Source: Eucalyptus grandis
Lineage: Eukaryota > Streptophyta > Magnoliopsida > Myrtales > Myrtaceae
Assembly (NCBI RefSeq): GCF_016545825.1
Contig: NC_052617.1
Location: 6,220,600 to 6,284,599 of the forward strand
Direction: 5' to 3'
DNA: 64,000 bases
A program made the position numbers and the translations under genes. The notes below the pieces were generated by a model. That model was not told the DNA's origin. It saw only the letters and a program-made list of their open reading frames with translations, and did no database searches. Below are positions 34,761 to 46,842 of this stretch, in pieces. The first letter of the stretch is position 1; each line of letters starts with the position of its first letter.

Positions 34761-36430
34761 CACAGGACTTAGAGCCAGTGGTTTATTACAACATTATTAT
34801 TCAAATTTGTTGTTGAGGTTTAAGTTTCGTCATGGATAAATTACCTCCAATTAGACCTGTCAAAATGGATCATAAACCTATTTTTTTAGCCTATGTTTGA
34901 TTGATTGAATTGTTATATGGGATAGTTATATTCACTAAATGAATTATAAATCGGTTTAGAATGGTAAAACCTAATATAATATAGGTGTTAAAGGGGTTCG
35001 CAACTTATTTAAACCTAACTCTTTTCTATGACTTTCTTCACTCCTTCTTGTCCTCACCTGATTTCACACTCACTCACTCATATCTCTAAATTCAGTTTGG
35101 ATATGAGTTTTCTTATATTTAGTTAAATATAAAAATATTTTTAGTAATATGAATTAGATCGTGTATAAATTATTCAATCTACATGTAATTAATTTGAATC
35201 GAATAATTTTCCATCGGACTCAAACTTAATCCGACTTATGGATCTGCCTCCAATTAATGGAAATATGTCCACATCCTACGACTTCAGGTTTTTAGCCATG
35301 GTTGATGCCATTATTTTGCCGACTGTTTAGCTGCAAAAGCGGTGCACGAGCGGTGTTATCCTTGGATAGGGAGTCATGTCTTGATAAGACTTTGTAGATG
35401 GAGATGCAGACCAATTTCATGAGTACCAATCCAACCGCTTCTCTTCCACGTTGCTCTTCTTGAAAGGTGGAGGAATTTATTGAAGTCATTAGAGCAAAAT
35501 CTGCCCTAGCCCTGCCACGTCGACCTGAAAATTACATACAAAACATACTAATCATGCGGAGATATCTTGGATGGTCTTTAGTGATATTTATGGCCAATTT
35601 TTCATTATCTTTCTTTGGTTGAGTGAAATGTATTTCTACATAGCCGACTAACCCAACTTATATTGGGCCTGCTGTGCAGGTGGCTTGGCCAATACTAGAC
35701 CAAAAGTGTCGTTCAATGATATGACTGGGTTTCCAACGGAATATAATCTAAAGTAGTGAGAATTCTATGTACAAAGAGATGTTTCAATCAGTGTATATCT
35801 CAATGTACAAAGAGATGTTTCAATCATTGTATATCTCAAGACATCAAGATGTTGCAACCATCTATCACTTATTATGAAATGTGGGTTTAGTGTTGAACAA
35901 TGACCACGTTGATTATGGGATCGCACTCTCCATCTCTAATTATCTCAGAAAAAAATCAGAACTGCCTTTTGGAGCCTCGATCCAAACATGCATCTTTTGC
36001 TAAACAGATGAAGGATGTGCCAGGTTTAGGTAGACGAATGAAACTGAGTGCAAACAAGACGTCTGGGCGACCTATTTGGACTATGGATTGCAGTCTCAAC
36101 TGGATGGAGAGGCTATTAAGGTATTTCAGAGGTCCATATTGACCTTGTTGGACAATTCATGGTTTCCTCGAACAACCGAAGAACGCAGCGGGAAACCATG
36201 TCACTTTCAGGATTCATTGATTTCACACTAAGATCAAACCAACTCCAGCGTTTTGCGCTTCACGAAGGAAAAGGTTCAGCCACAAGTCCGTACCTACTTC
36301 TCACTTACAAGTTACAACTATCAACTGGTCCAAGTAGCCCGTGATTTATCCTACTGTTCACGATCTTGAAAACGCATGTAAAAGAGAGAGGAACAGGATC
36401 TGTCAAAAGTGTTGCTGCATGTCTCGGGGT
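34761..36430. other. AT-rich spacer with a 36-bp tandem duplication
   Basis: At 35767-35838 a 36-bp unit beginning ATGTACAAAGAGATGTTTCA is repeated with one change. An open stretch at about 36030-36220 on the plus strand might be an old exon, but no family is recognisable. Confidence 0.5.
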
Positions 36431-36869
36431 GGTATGGTTGTCGACCGGGTCAATATAAAGTACAAACACAACGTGTATTTCTGGCCAATTTTAGACAGGT
36501 GACCCTTTTTAAACAAGAATGCTTAAACGCGTCGTGTGCAAATCGACCTTTTGAGCTCATATATGACATGTTTAAATAGGGCTGGCAATTTTTGACACGA
36601 ACATGTTTACCTGACAGTATAAATATTGAAAGGGTTGACTCATGAACAAAAGGTTTTCTCATTCATGTCTGAACGGATTGCTTGTTTATTACATGAACTT
36701 AATCAAGCTCAATCCAAACATGTTCAACTATATGTCCAGGTGCTCATCACGTTTACCTTGCTGTTTGCATTGGAATAGAAGAGAGTGGTGGGCGGTGGAA
36801 TTGGAAGAGGACTTCAGATTCATTGTTGGATAGATCAACCATTCACAAGTTCAACCTGTGGAGAAAATA

Positions 36870-37310
36870 TTTATCGGCCCATTGACGATGGAAGAAATTG
36901 AGCAGTCGGAGGATCGATCTGGCCATAAAATTCATTCCGCAGATTGATGTTTCCTAAAGAAGGTGCTTCTAGTAACCACTTTGGAAAAGTATCACTGATT
37001 TAGTTGTGACTGAAATTTAGATTGAACAATCGTGCAGAGTTGTCTAAAGACTGGAGTAATGTCCATTCAAACTTATTGGCACTCAAGTCTAGTTCAGGGA
37101 TGTTTGTCAAATTTCCCAAAAATCAGGAATAGAGACAAAGAGATTGTTACAAACCAAGCGTAGAGTATCAAGGGAGCGTAATACGCAGACGGAAGATGGA
37201 ATCTCTCCGTGAGTCGCTTCATAAATTACAATGGATAACATGACCGGTAGGTCATCAATTGGACAAATTTACCAATGCGATTGAAATGGGAACAAAACGT
37301 GAGCGCCGAA
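36870..37310 (-). pseudogene. Receptor-like protein (LRR) pseudogene fragment
   Basis: Read on the minus strand, broken but clear LRR text appears: GEIPSSVCVLRSLDTLRL, then IPELDLSANKFEW, then LFNLNFSHN and FPKWLLEAPSLGNINL. These are Cf/RLP-type 24-residue repeats like those of the intact gene 1.4 kb to the right. Stops and frame changes interrupt it, and neither the signal peptide nor the membrane end is present. It is the remnant of a neighbouring RLP copy. Confidence 0.75.
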
Positions 37311-37622
37311 GATGGTCTTCTTGAGTAATAACCAACCTGCAAGATCCATTCCCAAGGATTCACAAACTGTGACAACCTCAAATTTATTATTATTTTTAAT
37401 TATTAGTCCAACAGGTTTCATGGGCTACATGGAGAAGCTACAAGTCATTTCGAGTCCCCCAAACCGCATGTCATCGACCTCTCTCAAAGAATTTTTCGTG
37501 GGATTATTTGGAATTTAAAGATACTTTGAATATTGCACTCAACATTTTTCTAATCCATCAAAGACAACGTATTATAGCTTCCAGTTCACAATCTTCTGCT
37601 GATCTGAAACTCTAAAATTTTA

Positions 37623-38311
37623 GGGCGTGCATGGAAACGTTCCAAGAAACGTTCTAGAACACTTCTGTACGGATTTTGTTCCCGGGAACAAAAAAAGAAC
37701 AGAAACGCGTTTGGTTGCGTTTCTGTTCTTTTTTGTTTTTTGTTTCAGAAACAAAATTGGAGCAAAAAAAAGAAACACAAAATAGTTGTTTACGGATAAA
37801 AGAAACACTTCTTCAGAAACGCTTCTCTTCTCTTTTCTTTTCTTCTTTTCTTCTTCTTTTTTCTTTGGCCGGTCGCCGGCCTCAGCCATGGCCGGCGAGG
37901 CCATCGAGGGCCGGCAACGCCCTTGAGGGTCGGCAACCTCGCCGGAGCGTCGCCGGCCCCGACGAGGTCGAGCGTCGCCGCGCGGGTGAGGCCAAGCCTC
38001 GCCCAACCACGGCGAGCCTTGTCATGGTTGGGCGAGGCCCTGACCAAATCGGCCGTCGCGGAGGCCGGTGGCGGCCGAAAAAATAAAAAATAAAAAGAAA
38101 GGAAAAATGAAAAATAAAATAAAAATGTTTTAAAAATTAAAAGAAATAAAAAAAGAATAAAATTTACCAAACGTGTTTCTATTCATTTTTTATTCCCGGA
38201 ACAAACGTTACCAAACGCGTTCTTTTATTCAAAAATTGTTCCTTAGAACAGAAACACTTTTTTTGTTTTTGTTCCCTATAATAAAAAAACAGAAACGTTA
38301 CCATTCGCACC
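37623..38311. mobile_element. PIF/Harbinger-like MITE, 689 bp, TTA target duplications
   Basis: The left end GGGCGTGCATGGAAACGTT and the reverse complement of the right end, GGTGCGAATGGTAACGTTT, form imperfect terminal inverted repeats. TTA stands directly outside both ends (37620-37622 and 38312-38314), the target duplication typical of PIF/Harbinger elements. AT-rich arms with GAACA/TGTTC motifs surround a GC-rich core at about 37868-38075. There is no transposase, so it would depend on a partner element. The same design is seen, more degraded, at 11021-11740. Confidence 0.75.
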
Positions 38312-38314
38312 TTA

Positions 38315-38724
38315 GTGTTGATTCTTGGGGACATATTTCCTCGGTAGATTAATTTATTAATTACTTTGGCTGAATGGGTTAAAGCGTTTTCACTTCATGG
38401 ACAAATAAAAGCCAACATGATGATAGAAAAGATAACTAGAGATTAATGGCCTTTTCATTTTTCTATTTTTAGCTTCTTTTTTTCTTTAAAGCTGTGTGCT
38501 TGACAAAGAAACAAGAATCAATGAATCTCTTTTCTATTTCTTTTTTTTTAATCTCATTATTAATTTTCTCAATTAATGTGATACACAGTTGCACAAAGAA
38601 ACAAGAATAGAAGACATTAGAAACAAGCCTCAATAAGGGAAATGACATTTCAAGCTTGTCTAGTTACATCTTTATTCAATGAATCTACATTGTATAGTTT
38701 AAAGAAACTACTCCTCAAACAATT
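38315..38724. other. RLP 3' flank
   Basis: AT-rich sequence between the MITE and the RLP stop codon. It probably holds the RLP 3' UTR (ATTGAATAAAG on the minus strand near 38671-38681). No gene is supported. Confidence 0.5.
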
Positions 38725-41061
38725 TCATTGTCTACGAAATCTAATGGTCTTCGCTTTTGGCTTCTCCATCCACTTAGCTGCTCTTCTCTCTAGCATTCTC
38801 ACACCTTGCGCAAGCCATTTAGGCTTTCCTGTTTCAACTGCAATATATGCTATGGAAATCCCAATTACAATTCCCGATGAATAGCCCATCCACACTGTTT
38901 TCTGTTTGAACCAATCCTCATGCCGTTTGCAATTGAAAGTTAACGAGGACAATCCTGGAGAGCATTCTTTTGATAATGGAAGTCCACATAAGCCTGGATT
39001 CCCACTAAATGATTCACTTTCAAAAGTGTTGAGTTGGATGCCACGAGGAATTGGACCAGCGAGTTGGTTGTCCGAAAGGTTTAAGGACGAAAGGTATGAC
39101 AGATTTCTCAGTGCTTCAGGAATTCCCCCACAAAGCTTGTTTGAAGAAAGATCAAGCATTTCAAGAGTGGTCAAGTTTCCTAGAGTCTGAGGGATGGAAC
39201 CTGTAAAGTGGTTATGAGAAAGATTGAGCCCTCTGAGAGAGTTGAGATGTCCAATAAGTCCTGAGATATCCCCTTTGAAAGAGTTGTGTGATAAGTCAAT
39301 GATTTTGAGGTAGGTGCCGATTTTCGTATACCTCAATCTTAAGCTTTTTAGGGTTATGAACATAGAATTTTCATATGAACTCTTTTCAAAAGACTGTGTC
39401 ATGTACAATGATGTTTCTTGCTCATAATTGTCATTCATCATTGCTTTAAGGTTCATAATCAATTTGGCTGGCAAAGGACCGCCAAGGTTATTGTTGGAGA
39501 GGTCTAAAATATGTAACTTGGGAAAGAGGTCAACTTGCATGGGAATATCCACAAAACCCTTAAAATTATTGGACCTCAAATTAAGAACTTTTAGTTGCGA
39601 GAGTGTTCCCAACCATTCTGGGAATGTATCCTTAATCCGATTGTTACTGAGATCCAGAATTTCTAGAAATTCACATTTTTCAAGGGACTGGGGCAATTTT
39701 CCTTCAAACCGATTTTGACTCAAGTCAAGAGTCATCAAGCCATTTCTCCAAGAAAATGATTGAGGAATTATGCCCTCAAGGTAATTCATTCCCAAGTTCA
39801 AAATTGATAGATGGGTGCTAAAATTTGTTATGCATGGAGGCAAGCTACTCGTTAAGCTATTGTTAGACGAGTCAATCATCCCGAGCTTGGTGGCATTGCA
39901 TATCAAAGAAGGGACCTTCCCTACAAAAATATTACTTGCCATGGAGTAGTAAATGGTGATGGGAGATGGAAGTGGAAGTGGCCCTCCAAACTTGTTGTTG
40001 GCTAGATCTATTACAATCAATGAGGTGTTTGAGAAATCCTCTGTGAGCCACCATCCCGAAAAGTTGTTGTTGGATAGAAATAAATATGCAAGAGAAGGGA
40101 AGGAGAGTCCAAAGGTAGTGAGGTTGATCCTGCCATAAAAGTTGTTGGAACTCAAATGAAGGGAGGACAATTTCGGTGCTTCTAGCCAATGTGGGAAGAT
40201 ATCACTGAACTCGTTGTGACTGAGATCTAGTGAAAATAACTTCACACATTTGACTAGGGAGCGTGGTACTGATCCTTGTAATATATTGTTGCTCAAATCT
40301 AGATCCACAAGATTGGATATATTACCAAAACATGGTGGCATATTTCCAAAGAGTTTATTGTTAGACAAATCTAAAGACTTGAGAAAACTCAACTGGCAAA
40401 TTGAAGATGGGATCTCACCGGTGAAACCACTTTTGGAGGCATAAAAGTGAGAAGTAGAAGGTGGAGGGATTGGGAGTGGTCCTTGTAATGAGTTGTTCCC
40501 AAGGTCAATATACCACAATCGCTTCCAATGCAATGGTCGTATACCTCCCCTCAAAAGGTTATGAGAAATATCTAATTTTTCCAATGTACCATGGCTTATT
40601 CCCCAAAACCACTCTGGGACCTTCCCTCTAATCATATTGGAAGAGAGGTCTAGATATGTTAGTCCTTTGAATGAATTCAAGAAATAGGGAAACTTGGTCA
40701 AATTACAAGATCGCAACAGCAGCTTCTCAAGCTTCGGGAGAAGGAGGGAGCTATTGGAATAAAGAGCGCCACAAAACCTGCTGCAAGTGAGATCAAGATT
40801 GATGACGTTACCGGTGACATTGTCGCAAGTGACACCACCCCATGAGCAGCAATCTACAGCCTTGGCCCATGAGTTTGTCTTTGGATAAGATGAGTAATAT
40901 GAATGACAATAGTCCGATGCCACGACATCAAGCACGAAGGAATTCTTAAAATGGAGCAAGGCATCACGCTGGTTAGGAGGGCAAAGGGGTGAGGCAAAGG
41001 GAACGAAGGAATGTAAGAAAAGGAGAAAAGGGAGGAGGCCGAGGATTTGATGCCACCCCAT
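38725..41061 (-). CDS. LRR receptor-like protein (Cf/RLP type), intact single exon
   Basis: This is a 778-residue, single-exon, plasma-membrane receptor-like protein of the class that includes tomato Cf proteins. Such proteins bind extracellular ligands and signal through SOBIR1/BAK1-type kinases. It has a signal peptide at residues 1-24 (LLPFLLFLHSFVPFASP), a cysteine-paired N-cap (CPPNQRDALLHF; DCCSWGGVTCD), about 25 leucine-rich repeats, and an island before the final repeats. The C-terminal cap ends GNPGLCGLPLSKEC, followed by a membrane segment near 727-745 (MGYSSGIVIGISIAYIAV) and a short basic tail after GKPKW. There is no kinase domain. At 778 residues it is shorter than many Cf-type RLPs, so some N-terminal repeats may be lost. 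The ATG at 41061 sits 50 bp from a TATA box. RLP fragments on both sides point to an old tandem cluster. Confidence 0.93.
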   Translation of the reverse strand: MGWHQILGLLPFLLFLHSFVPFASPLCPPNQRDALLHFKNSFVLDVVASDYCHSYYSSYPKTNSWAKAVDCCSWGGVTCDNVTGNVINLDLTCSRFCGALYSNSSLLLPKLEKLLLRSCNLTKFPYFLNSFKGLTYLDLSSNMIRGKVPEWFWGISHGTLEKLDISHNLLRGGIRPLHWKRLWYIDLGNNSLQGPLPIPPPSTSHFYASKSGFTGEIPSSICQLSFLKSLDLSNNKLFGNMPPCFGNISNLVDLDLSNNILQGSVPRSLVKCVKLFSLDLSHNEFSDIFPHWLEAPKLSSLHLSSNNFYGRINLTTFGLSFPSLAYLFLSNNNFSGWWLTEDFSNTSLIVIDLANNKFGGPLPLPSPITIYYSMASNIFVGKVPSLICNATKLGMIDSSNNSLTSSLPPCITNFSTHLSILNLGMNYLEGIIPQSFSWRNGLMTLDLSQNRFEGKLPQSLEKCEFLEILDLSNNRIKDTFPEWLGTLSQLKVLNLRSNNFKGFVDIPMQVDLFPKLHILDLSNNNLGGPLPAKLIMNLKAMMNDNYEQETSLYMTQSFEKSSYENSMFITLKSLRLRYTKIGTYLKIIDLSHNSFKGDISGLIGHLNSLRGLNLSHNHFTGSIPQTLGNLTTLEMLDLSSNKLCGGIPEALRNLSYLSSLNLSDNQLAGPIPRGIQLNTFESESFSGNPGLCGLPLSKECSPGLSSLTFNCKRHEDWFKQKTVWMGYSSGIVIGISIAYIAVETGKPKWLAQGVRMLERRAAKWMEKPKAKTIRFRRQ

Positions 41062-41111
41062 TTTGTAATTTAGTATGCAAGTGAGTTTATTGATAATGGA
41101 GAGTGCTTCAA

Positions 41112-41120
41112 CTTATATAG
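41112..41120 (-). promoter_or_regulatory. TATA box of the RLP gene
   Basis: Read on the minus strand the sequence is CTATATAAG, about 50 bp upstream of the start codon, a normal plant spacing with a short leader. Confidence 0.65.
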
Positions 41121-41937
41121 CCCTTCTCAAGTGTGAAGTCATCGAAACAAGTCTTCTCTAAGGTCTGTTGGTGGGCCCACAACATGTGTTACCCATTCTA
41201 AAAGCTCTGTTGGTCTGGTCGACACACGAGTAATTTCATATACAATTTAGTCAAAATGATTTCTCATTTTGTCATGGTTAAGGAAGATCGGAATTTCTGT
41301 CGAAGTTAGTTTAGCCATAGGTGCACAAGCCGGTAAAATAAATATTCAGGTTAAAAGAATTTTTATTTCCTAGACATATACTCGTTACAGTGTTCGTTAC
41401 TTTATATCAATCATGAGGAGGATGGACAGAAAGAAACATTAACACGGAATAATATCTGATGTCGGCTTTGTCATGCCGACTCTCAGGGCGTACACTACAT
41501 GCCGGAGATGAACACCGCAACAGCTTAACATCGAAGGCTACACTCAGAATGAAAAGGAATTTTTATCATATGTTACTTTCACATGTGATTTACTAACTTT
41601 TTATTATCCAAGGTGATTTTTTTATATTTATAGATTAGTAATTTCACCAAAGTGACATTAACTTTTCCAGTCATCTTATAAGTACCGGTCATAGATCATA
41701 GTCGGTGAATTGGGTTATAAATTCTCCATCGTAGAATCGTCCCTCTTATCGACGATATTCTTTGATCAGGCCTACTTCGGTGCTTTAGAAAACGAGTACT
41801 GCACGTGTTTGTGAATGTAACTTGGAAGCGCTTTCTTCCCGGCATCAATGGGCACTGCATTTCTCCATCTTACTATTCCATGAAATAGGTAAAAATTGCT
41901 TTAAGTTATTGAAACGTCTATAGATGATTTAACAATC
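41121..41937. other. RLP upstream region, partly duplicated at 43545-43625
   Basis: Around 41155-41225 the words CTAAGGTCTGTTGGTGGGC and TGTGTTACCCATTCTAAAAG match 43560-43620 with a few changes, so RLP upstream sequence was copied to the right. No gene is supported. Confidence 0.55.
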
Positions 41938-42175
41938 CACTACAACTAAATTGCTCTAATTACACCAATAGAAAAGCTACCTAAGGTCGCAAAAGTTTTT
42001 GCGACAAAAATAATTTTGTCGCCGTCGATATGCCTAAGGCGACGAAAGAAACTGTTCTTTTGTTGCCTTAGGTAGAGTTAAGGCGACGGAATTCGATTTT
42101 GTTGCCATAGGTGTGCCGGAGTCGACAGAATCTGTTTCTTTTATGGCGTTAGAATGGGTTAGGGCGACAATCAAC
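41938..42175 (+). mobile_element. CACTA-type transposon terminal fragment
   Basis: It begins CACTACAACTAAATTGC, the consensus-like CACTA terminal repeat, followed by several direct and inverted copies of AAGGCGAC/GTCGCC words typical of CACTA subterminal repeats. No matching right end (TAGTG) or transposase follows before the AAAAT-rich tract at 42182, so only one end is present. Confidence 0.6.
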
Positions 42176-42181
42176 TGCAAT

Positions 42182-42210
42182 TAATAAAATAAAATAAAAT
42201 AAAAAAATCC
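42182..42210. repeat. AAAAT microsatellite
   Basis: Five-base AAAAT repeats fill 42184-42207, next to the right edge of the CACTA fragment. Confidence 0.8.
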
Positions 42211-42211
42211 T

Positions 42212-42380
42212 TGTGGAGAGGTCTGCATAATTGCTCGGGAGGGTGAGGATTTGATACGATCCCATTTTTGCACTGCAAATGTTGGCATAAGTAAAGAAGA
42301 CGTTGCAAGAATTGCAGGATTGGGATATCTGCAGGTTGCAAGCCGCCCCATCATCAAGTATTGTTCAACACACCTTAATC
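42212..42380 (-). pseudogene. RLP 5'-end fragment, copy A
   Basis: On the minus strand an ATG at 42265 opens MGSYQILTLPSNYADLSTR, related at its start to the intact RLP (MGWHQILGLL). It then diverges and has no leucine-rich repeats. The flank is shared with 44785-44935 and 45218-45600, so the three are copies of one truncated gene start. Confidence 0.5.
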
Positions 42381-44784
42381 GTTTGTACGACAAACCAAAT
42401 CAAGGAAAAGAAAAGTGGCCATCACGAGGGCTAGCCTCGTTAGTGGCTAGCAAGGTCGACCTCATGGGCCAATGGAAGAAGATAAGAAAAAAAAAAAAAT
42501 AAAAATTGTTAAAAAAATTGTCACATTAGTGTTGGCCGGATGGCTAACGCCAACCAAATAAAATTGGCCAACGGGATTGAATTGACATAAATATAAAATG
42601 TTTAGGACCGAATTGGCCTAAAAAAAAAGATTTATGACTAAGTCGAAAAAAAAAATTGTAATAGGTTTAGCACTATCTTGATAATTTTCCCCATTTTACA
42701 TGCGCTCAAGTTGTCAGTGCTCTGCCTTTCGGTTCATCCGTCCAAATGCAGAGTCAAAGTCTCCTCCATTTTTTGTAAGCCTCCATGCATACGTTGCTAT
42801 TCGCGGTTGTCGTACGTTGTACGTTGTGCAAGTTCCATTATCATTAGCAGAGAAGCATTGTTTTTCCTTTGGTGTTACTCTTTTTTTCCGACGATTTTTA
42901 GACTAACAGAATTCTTGGAGCACTCGATTAATTATATTTCGCATCAAGCGCGGTAGTCCTCTCATCCTATTCGGATGTTCCTACATGCATCTAATAATAA
43001 TTGCTTTTTTACATAGATTAGTGTGCTTATAACGGTTGCCCTTGCCCGACTTAATTAATCTAGTTAAGTTTGACGACAAATTGCTGATGTATTTTACTTT
43101 CTGTTTCAAGCATTCATCATCATGGTAGGGATTATTAACGTTAGCTAAGTAGAAGAGTCAATGATTTTTTACTTTTAAGATATGTGCGTGTATATATATA
43201 TTGTATTTTCTTAATCACTCTCAAGACAAAATAAGCTCCCTAAACAATTCCAGATCATGCTCTAAGGTTATATGGAGTTGCCCCGTCAAGTTTTTAGACT
43301 CTTCTAATAAGCCAAGCCATCTACACAAGTCTAATCTGAGGGCTGTTGGTGGGCTCACATAGCCTTCCAACTTCTCCTCCTCCCGTCGTCCCCAATAAGA
43401 CGTGATCAACTTGCCCCGCGGGTTGGGGTTTAATTTAATATGCAAGATCCTACCCCTTTTAGATAGCTATTAGACTCACCCCATTTTTCTGGAATCATCT
43501 ATTAGTTTTAACCCTGCTAGAAAAGTCTGTCAGATGCTGATGGACACACGTCTTCTCTCTAAGGTCTGCTGGTGGGCTCACAGCGTGTGTTACCCGTTCT
43601 AAAGGTTCTGCTGGTCGGATTCTTGACTATACCATTGCCATAATGATGTTTTATTGCGGGTCAAATAAGTCCTAATTGATTGATGTTAACCGAGAGACTT
43701 TGAAATATAGTGGCAAAGTCCACTTCACATCGGTGGGCTGATATTGATAGAATTCATTGTTTTTCAGTCCAGCACAGTGGCTCTAGGACAGCAATGCACT
43801 TAAATTCTAATGCAAAGAAGTCAAAGTCTCCTTGAGATGACATTAGTGGAGTCACAAGTTTGATTCTCTTGGTGGATTTACTTGGTTGTGGAAAATTCTT
43901 ACTTGCTAGGTTCTTTATATACATGATGTGAAAGTCTTCTCTGCCTTTCTTGAAAAGTTTATTAGTAACTTTGTAATGGCATTTTTCATTTTAAAAGATA
44001 TGTATGACGCTGGTCATCACTATTGGTAAACAAATTTAGAAAATTCATTGTAAAGTGGGTAGTCATTTATGAATTTTTTTCCTTTAAGATAACTTTGAAT
44101 TTCTAGATACTTTGAATCTCCAATATCCTTTCTCGTTTCATATTGTGCTTCTTTTAACAATTAAGAGCTACAATAATAACTTTCAAACTTTTAGAGAATT
44201 GCCCAACTTTAAGATGTTGTGGCTTTAAAATATGCTTTAACCAAATACACAGATTGCAATACTTGTTGCACCATGGTTACAACGCAGCACAACTGCAACT
44301 ATATTCAATATATTTTATTTTTTATTAATTTGATTCAAAGTTAAAGTGATCATTGCATGATGCTAAATATACACAACATAAATTCACTTGATTACTAAGT
44401 TGCTATTCTACATAATTGTCAAGTCAAATCTCCTTATGTATCCACTTGTAATTGGCAGATGAAGGTTAAATATATGAAAGAAGAAGAACGTAGAAACATA
44501 GCTTAGGGGAGGTGACGTAAAGTAAACTTCAGTATCTAGTTATGCGAGTGAGATATATAAATTTTCCACGATGATTTCACAAAAATAATAGGCAGTTGGT
44601 AAAAGTTTGACGAAAAAGCAAGCAGCCCTGAGGGGCGGCGGTGCCCGTCCTTGTCAACCCAAGCAGTTATGGAATCGCATTGCGCTGTAACGTCGTATCG
44701 TCATTTCCTGGAACTTTCGTCCTTCCACCACGGAGTCTAGTCTTAGCTTCAATTTCAAAGGCAGAATCGAAAGACCTGCATAAA
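42381..44784. repeat. Segmentally duplicated RLP-flanking tract
   Basis: Blocks here recur elsewhere in order. 42690-43110 matches 45925-46380, 43205-43300 matches 46448-46540, and 43625-44660 matches 50262-50480 plus 50940-51680. The copies differ by many small changes, so the duplications are old. No intact gene is present. Confidence 0.65.
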
Positions 44785-44935
44785 GTCCTTGTGGAAAGGT
44801 CTGCATAACTGCTCCGGAGGATGAGGATTTGACGCCACCCCCATCTTCCACTGCAGAATTACACATAATTAAAGAGGATTTTGCGAGAATTGTAGGTTTG
44901 GGTTTTATTGTCAAGTAACTAGTTACGAAGGTGAG
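44785..44935 (-). pseudogene. RLP 5'-end fragment, copy B
   Basis: On the minus strand an ATG at 44844 reads MGVASNPHPP because of small indels, but the DNA matches the copies at 42212-42380 and 45218-45600. It is not coding as it stands. Confidence 0.45.
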
Positions 44936-45217
44936 ATATTAAAATGTCCTACGATGATTTCATAAAATGATACGTATTTGATAAAATTCGGACAAAAAAG
45001 CAAGCAGCTCTGAGGGGCAGCGGTCCCTGTCCTCGTCAGCGCAAGAAGACAATAAAGATCAACAATCGGTCCAAAGATTAGGATTGACAGTCATGGAATT
45101 GTCTCAAGCAATAACGTGGGGATCTTTACCGTCATTTCCGGGAACTTTCTTCCTCCTCCCGTAGAGTCTAGTCTTAGACTCAATTTCGGGGCGGAATCCA
45201 AAGACCTGCACAAAGTC

Positions 45218-45600
45218 CTTGTGGAAAGGTCTGCGTAATTGCTCAAGAGGGCGAGGATTTGACGCCACTCCATCTTTTTTTTTTTGGTAACCGAGGATCT
45301 GTCGAAGCCTGTCCTTGTCGGCTTACTCCGATTTGGGGTCTCATCCCAACAGCGACTATATCTCGGCGAAAACTGATCTAGCAACCCACCGTCGGAGCCC
45401 CGCTTTAATCGCTAACAACGTAGGGTTTCGAACCCTTGACCTCCTTTGCTAAAGGAGAGATCTTAACCAACTGCGCTACCCACGGATGGATGAAGTCACC
45501 CATCTTCCACGGCAGAAGGATGCATAATTAAAGAGGATGGCCAGAATTGCAGGTTTGGGATATCTCTGCATCTGGCAAGCCGCCCATCAGCCGCAGAGAC
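45218..45600 (-). pseudogene. RLP 5'-end fragment, copy C, split by a SINE
   Basis: On the minus strand an ATG at 45273 opens MEWRQILALLSNYADLSTR, the closest of the three copies to the intact RLP start MGWHQIL. The upstream part continues at 45500 after a 215-bp SINE inserted right at the start codon. Only the first residues are gene-like; the leucine-rich repeats are absent. Confidence 0.5.
45277..45491 (-). mobile_element. tRNA-derived SINE with poly(A) tail
   Basis: Read on the minus strand, the element starts with a tRNA-like head: A box GGTAGCGCAGTTGG, an anticodon-like stem CTCCT/AGGAG around loop TTAGCAA (AGC, alanine) and B box GGGTTCGAAACCC. An unrelated body follows, ending GGTTACC and ten A. 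Imperfect target duplications flank it (GACGCCACTCCATCTT at 45261 and GAAGTCACCCATCTT at 45492). The uninterrupted sister copy at 44785-44935 shows the empty site. The head cannot form an acceptor stem, so this is not a tRNA gene. Confidence 0.8.
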
Positions 45601-46842
45601 TAGAAGACGACAAACGTCTAGTTAAGGAAGCCCCGAATATCTGATTTTGGCATAATTGAAGGCATGTTTGGCAATTTAACTGGCATCCTACTTTTCTTTT
45701 TTAATTAATATTTGCCGTTCGAACTCTATTGTGTTGGACTTGGTGGAAAGTGAAAACCAAGAATCAAATCATCATCAATTTTTTCATGCAAATTGACTCT
45801 TGATGACCCACGCTTTCATATCCTAAGTCAAAAAGTCAGCCTTTACATGGCAAAAGTATCGTAAAACACACTTTATTCTATGGGACAAGGTCCTAATTAC
45901 GGGGAATAGAAAGTGGCTTCACAAAAAGTGAGAATGCACTCAAGTCGTCCACGTTCTGCTTTTTATTTCATCCATCCAACTTGCAAAGTCAAGTCTCCTC
46001 CATCTTTTATAAGCCAAAAGTCGGGGCAAGCCTCCATGCATTGTTCTTCACAGTTGTCGTATGTCTTTCGTTGTGTAACTTCCATTGTCATCTGCAGAGA
46101 AACATTGTATTTAGTGTTGTCTTTTCTTCCAATAATTTTTGGACCGATGGCATCCTTTAATCACTCAATTAATTATAATTCATGATAATCCCCTCATCCT
46201 ATTAGTTGCTTTTCTACATGGATCAATATGCTTATAACCGTTGCCCTTGCCCAACTTAACTTATCCGGTTATGTTTGATGACAAATTACTAATGTATTAC
46301 ACTTTCCGTTTTAGTCATTAATAATCATGGTAGGGACTATTATCATTAGCTAAGCAGAAGAGTTGGTGATTTCTTACTTTGAGATATATATGTATATATA
46401 TATCTATATATATACATATATATACGTATAGATTAGATATTATATCCTCTAAATCACTCTCGAGACAAAGTAAACTCCCTAAAATTTCTACATGATCATG
46501 CTCTAAGCTTATATGGAGTTGCCCCGTGAGAATTTTAAACTCTTGTAAATTGTTTCAGTGCAATGACAAGATTGAATGCACAAACGCAAATAATTACAGA
46601 GAGACAGATTTTAAAAATCATTGAAATAAATCAAGTGCTAATTAAATTGCCATTATGTCCTTTACTACCCTCAAGTCTTCTCATCTTCCCAGCCATCTTT
46701 TCTTATCAGGGCAAACAAGAGGAGCATGAGAAATTTAATCTCATGTGCATGATGGTTTATATATACAGAATATCAAGATCTATGGAGGATTAGCATGTCT
46801 AGAATCTTCATGTTAACATTTTTGGTAACCCTTTCGTTGCTC
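45601..46842. repeat. Second copy of the RLP-flanking duplicated tract
   Basis: 45925-46380 matches 42690-43110 and 46448-46540 matches 43205-43300. A TATA/TACA-rich dinucleotide run lies at 46386-46427. No gene is supported. Confidence 0.6.

Noticed and set aside
45410..45485. Possible tRNA gene on the minus strand
   Set aside because: A and B boxes and an anticodon-like arm are present, but no acceptor stem closes, and the sequence continues into a body with poly(A) and target duplications, so it is a SINE head.
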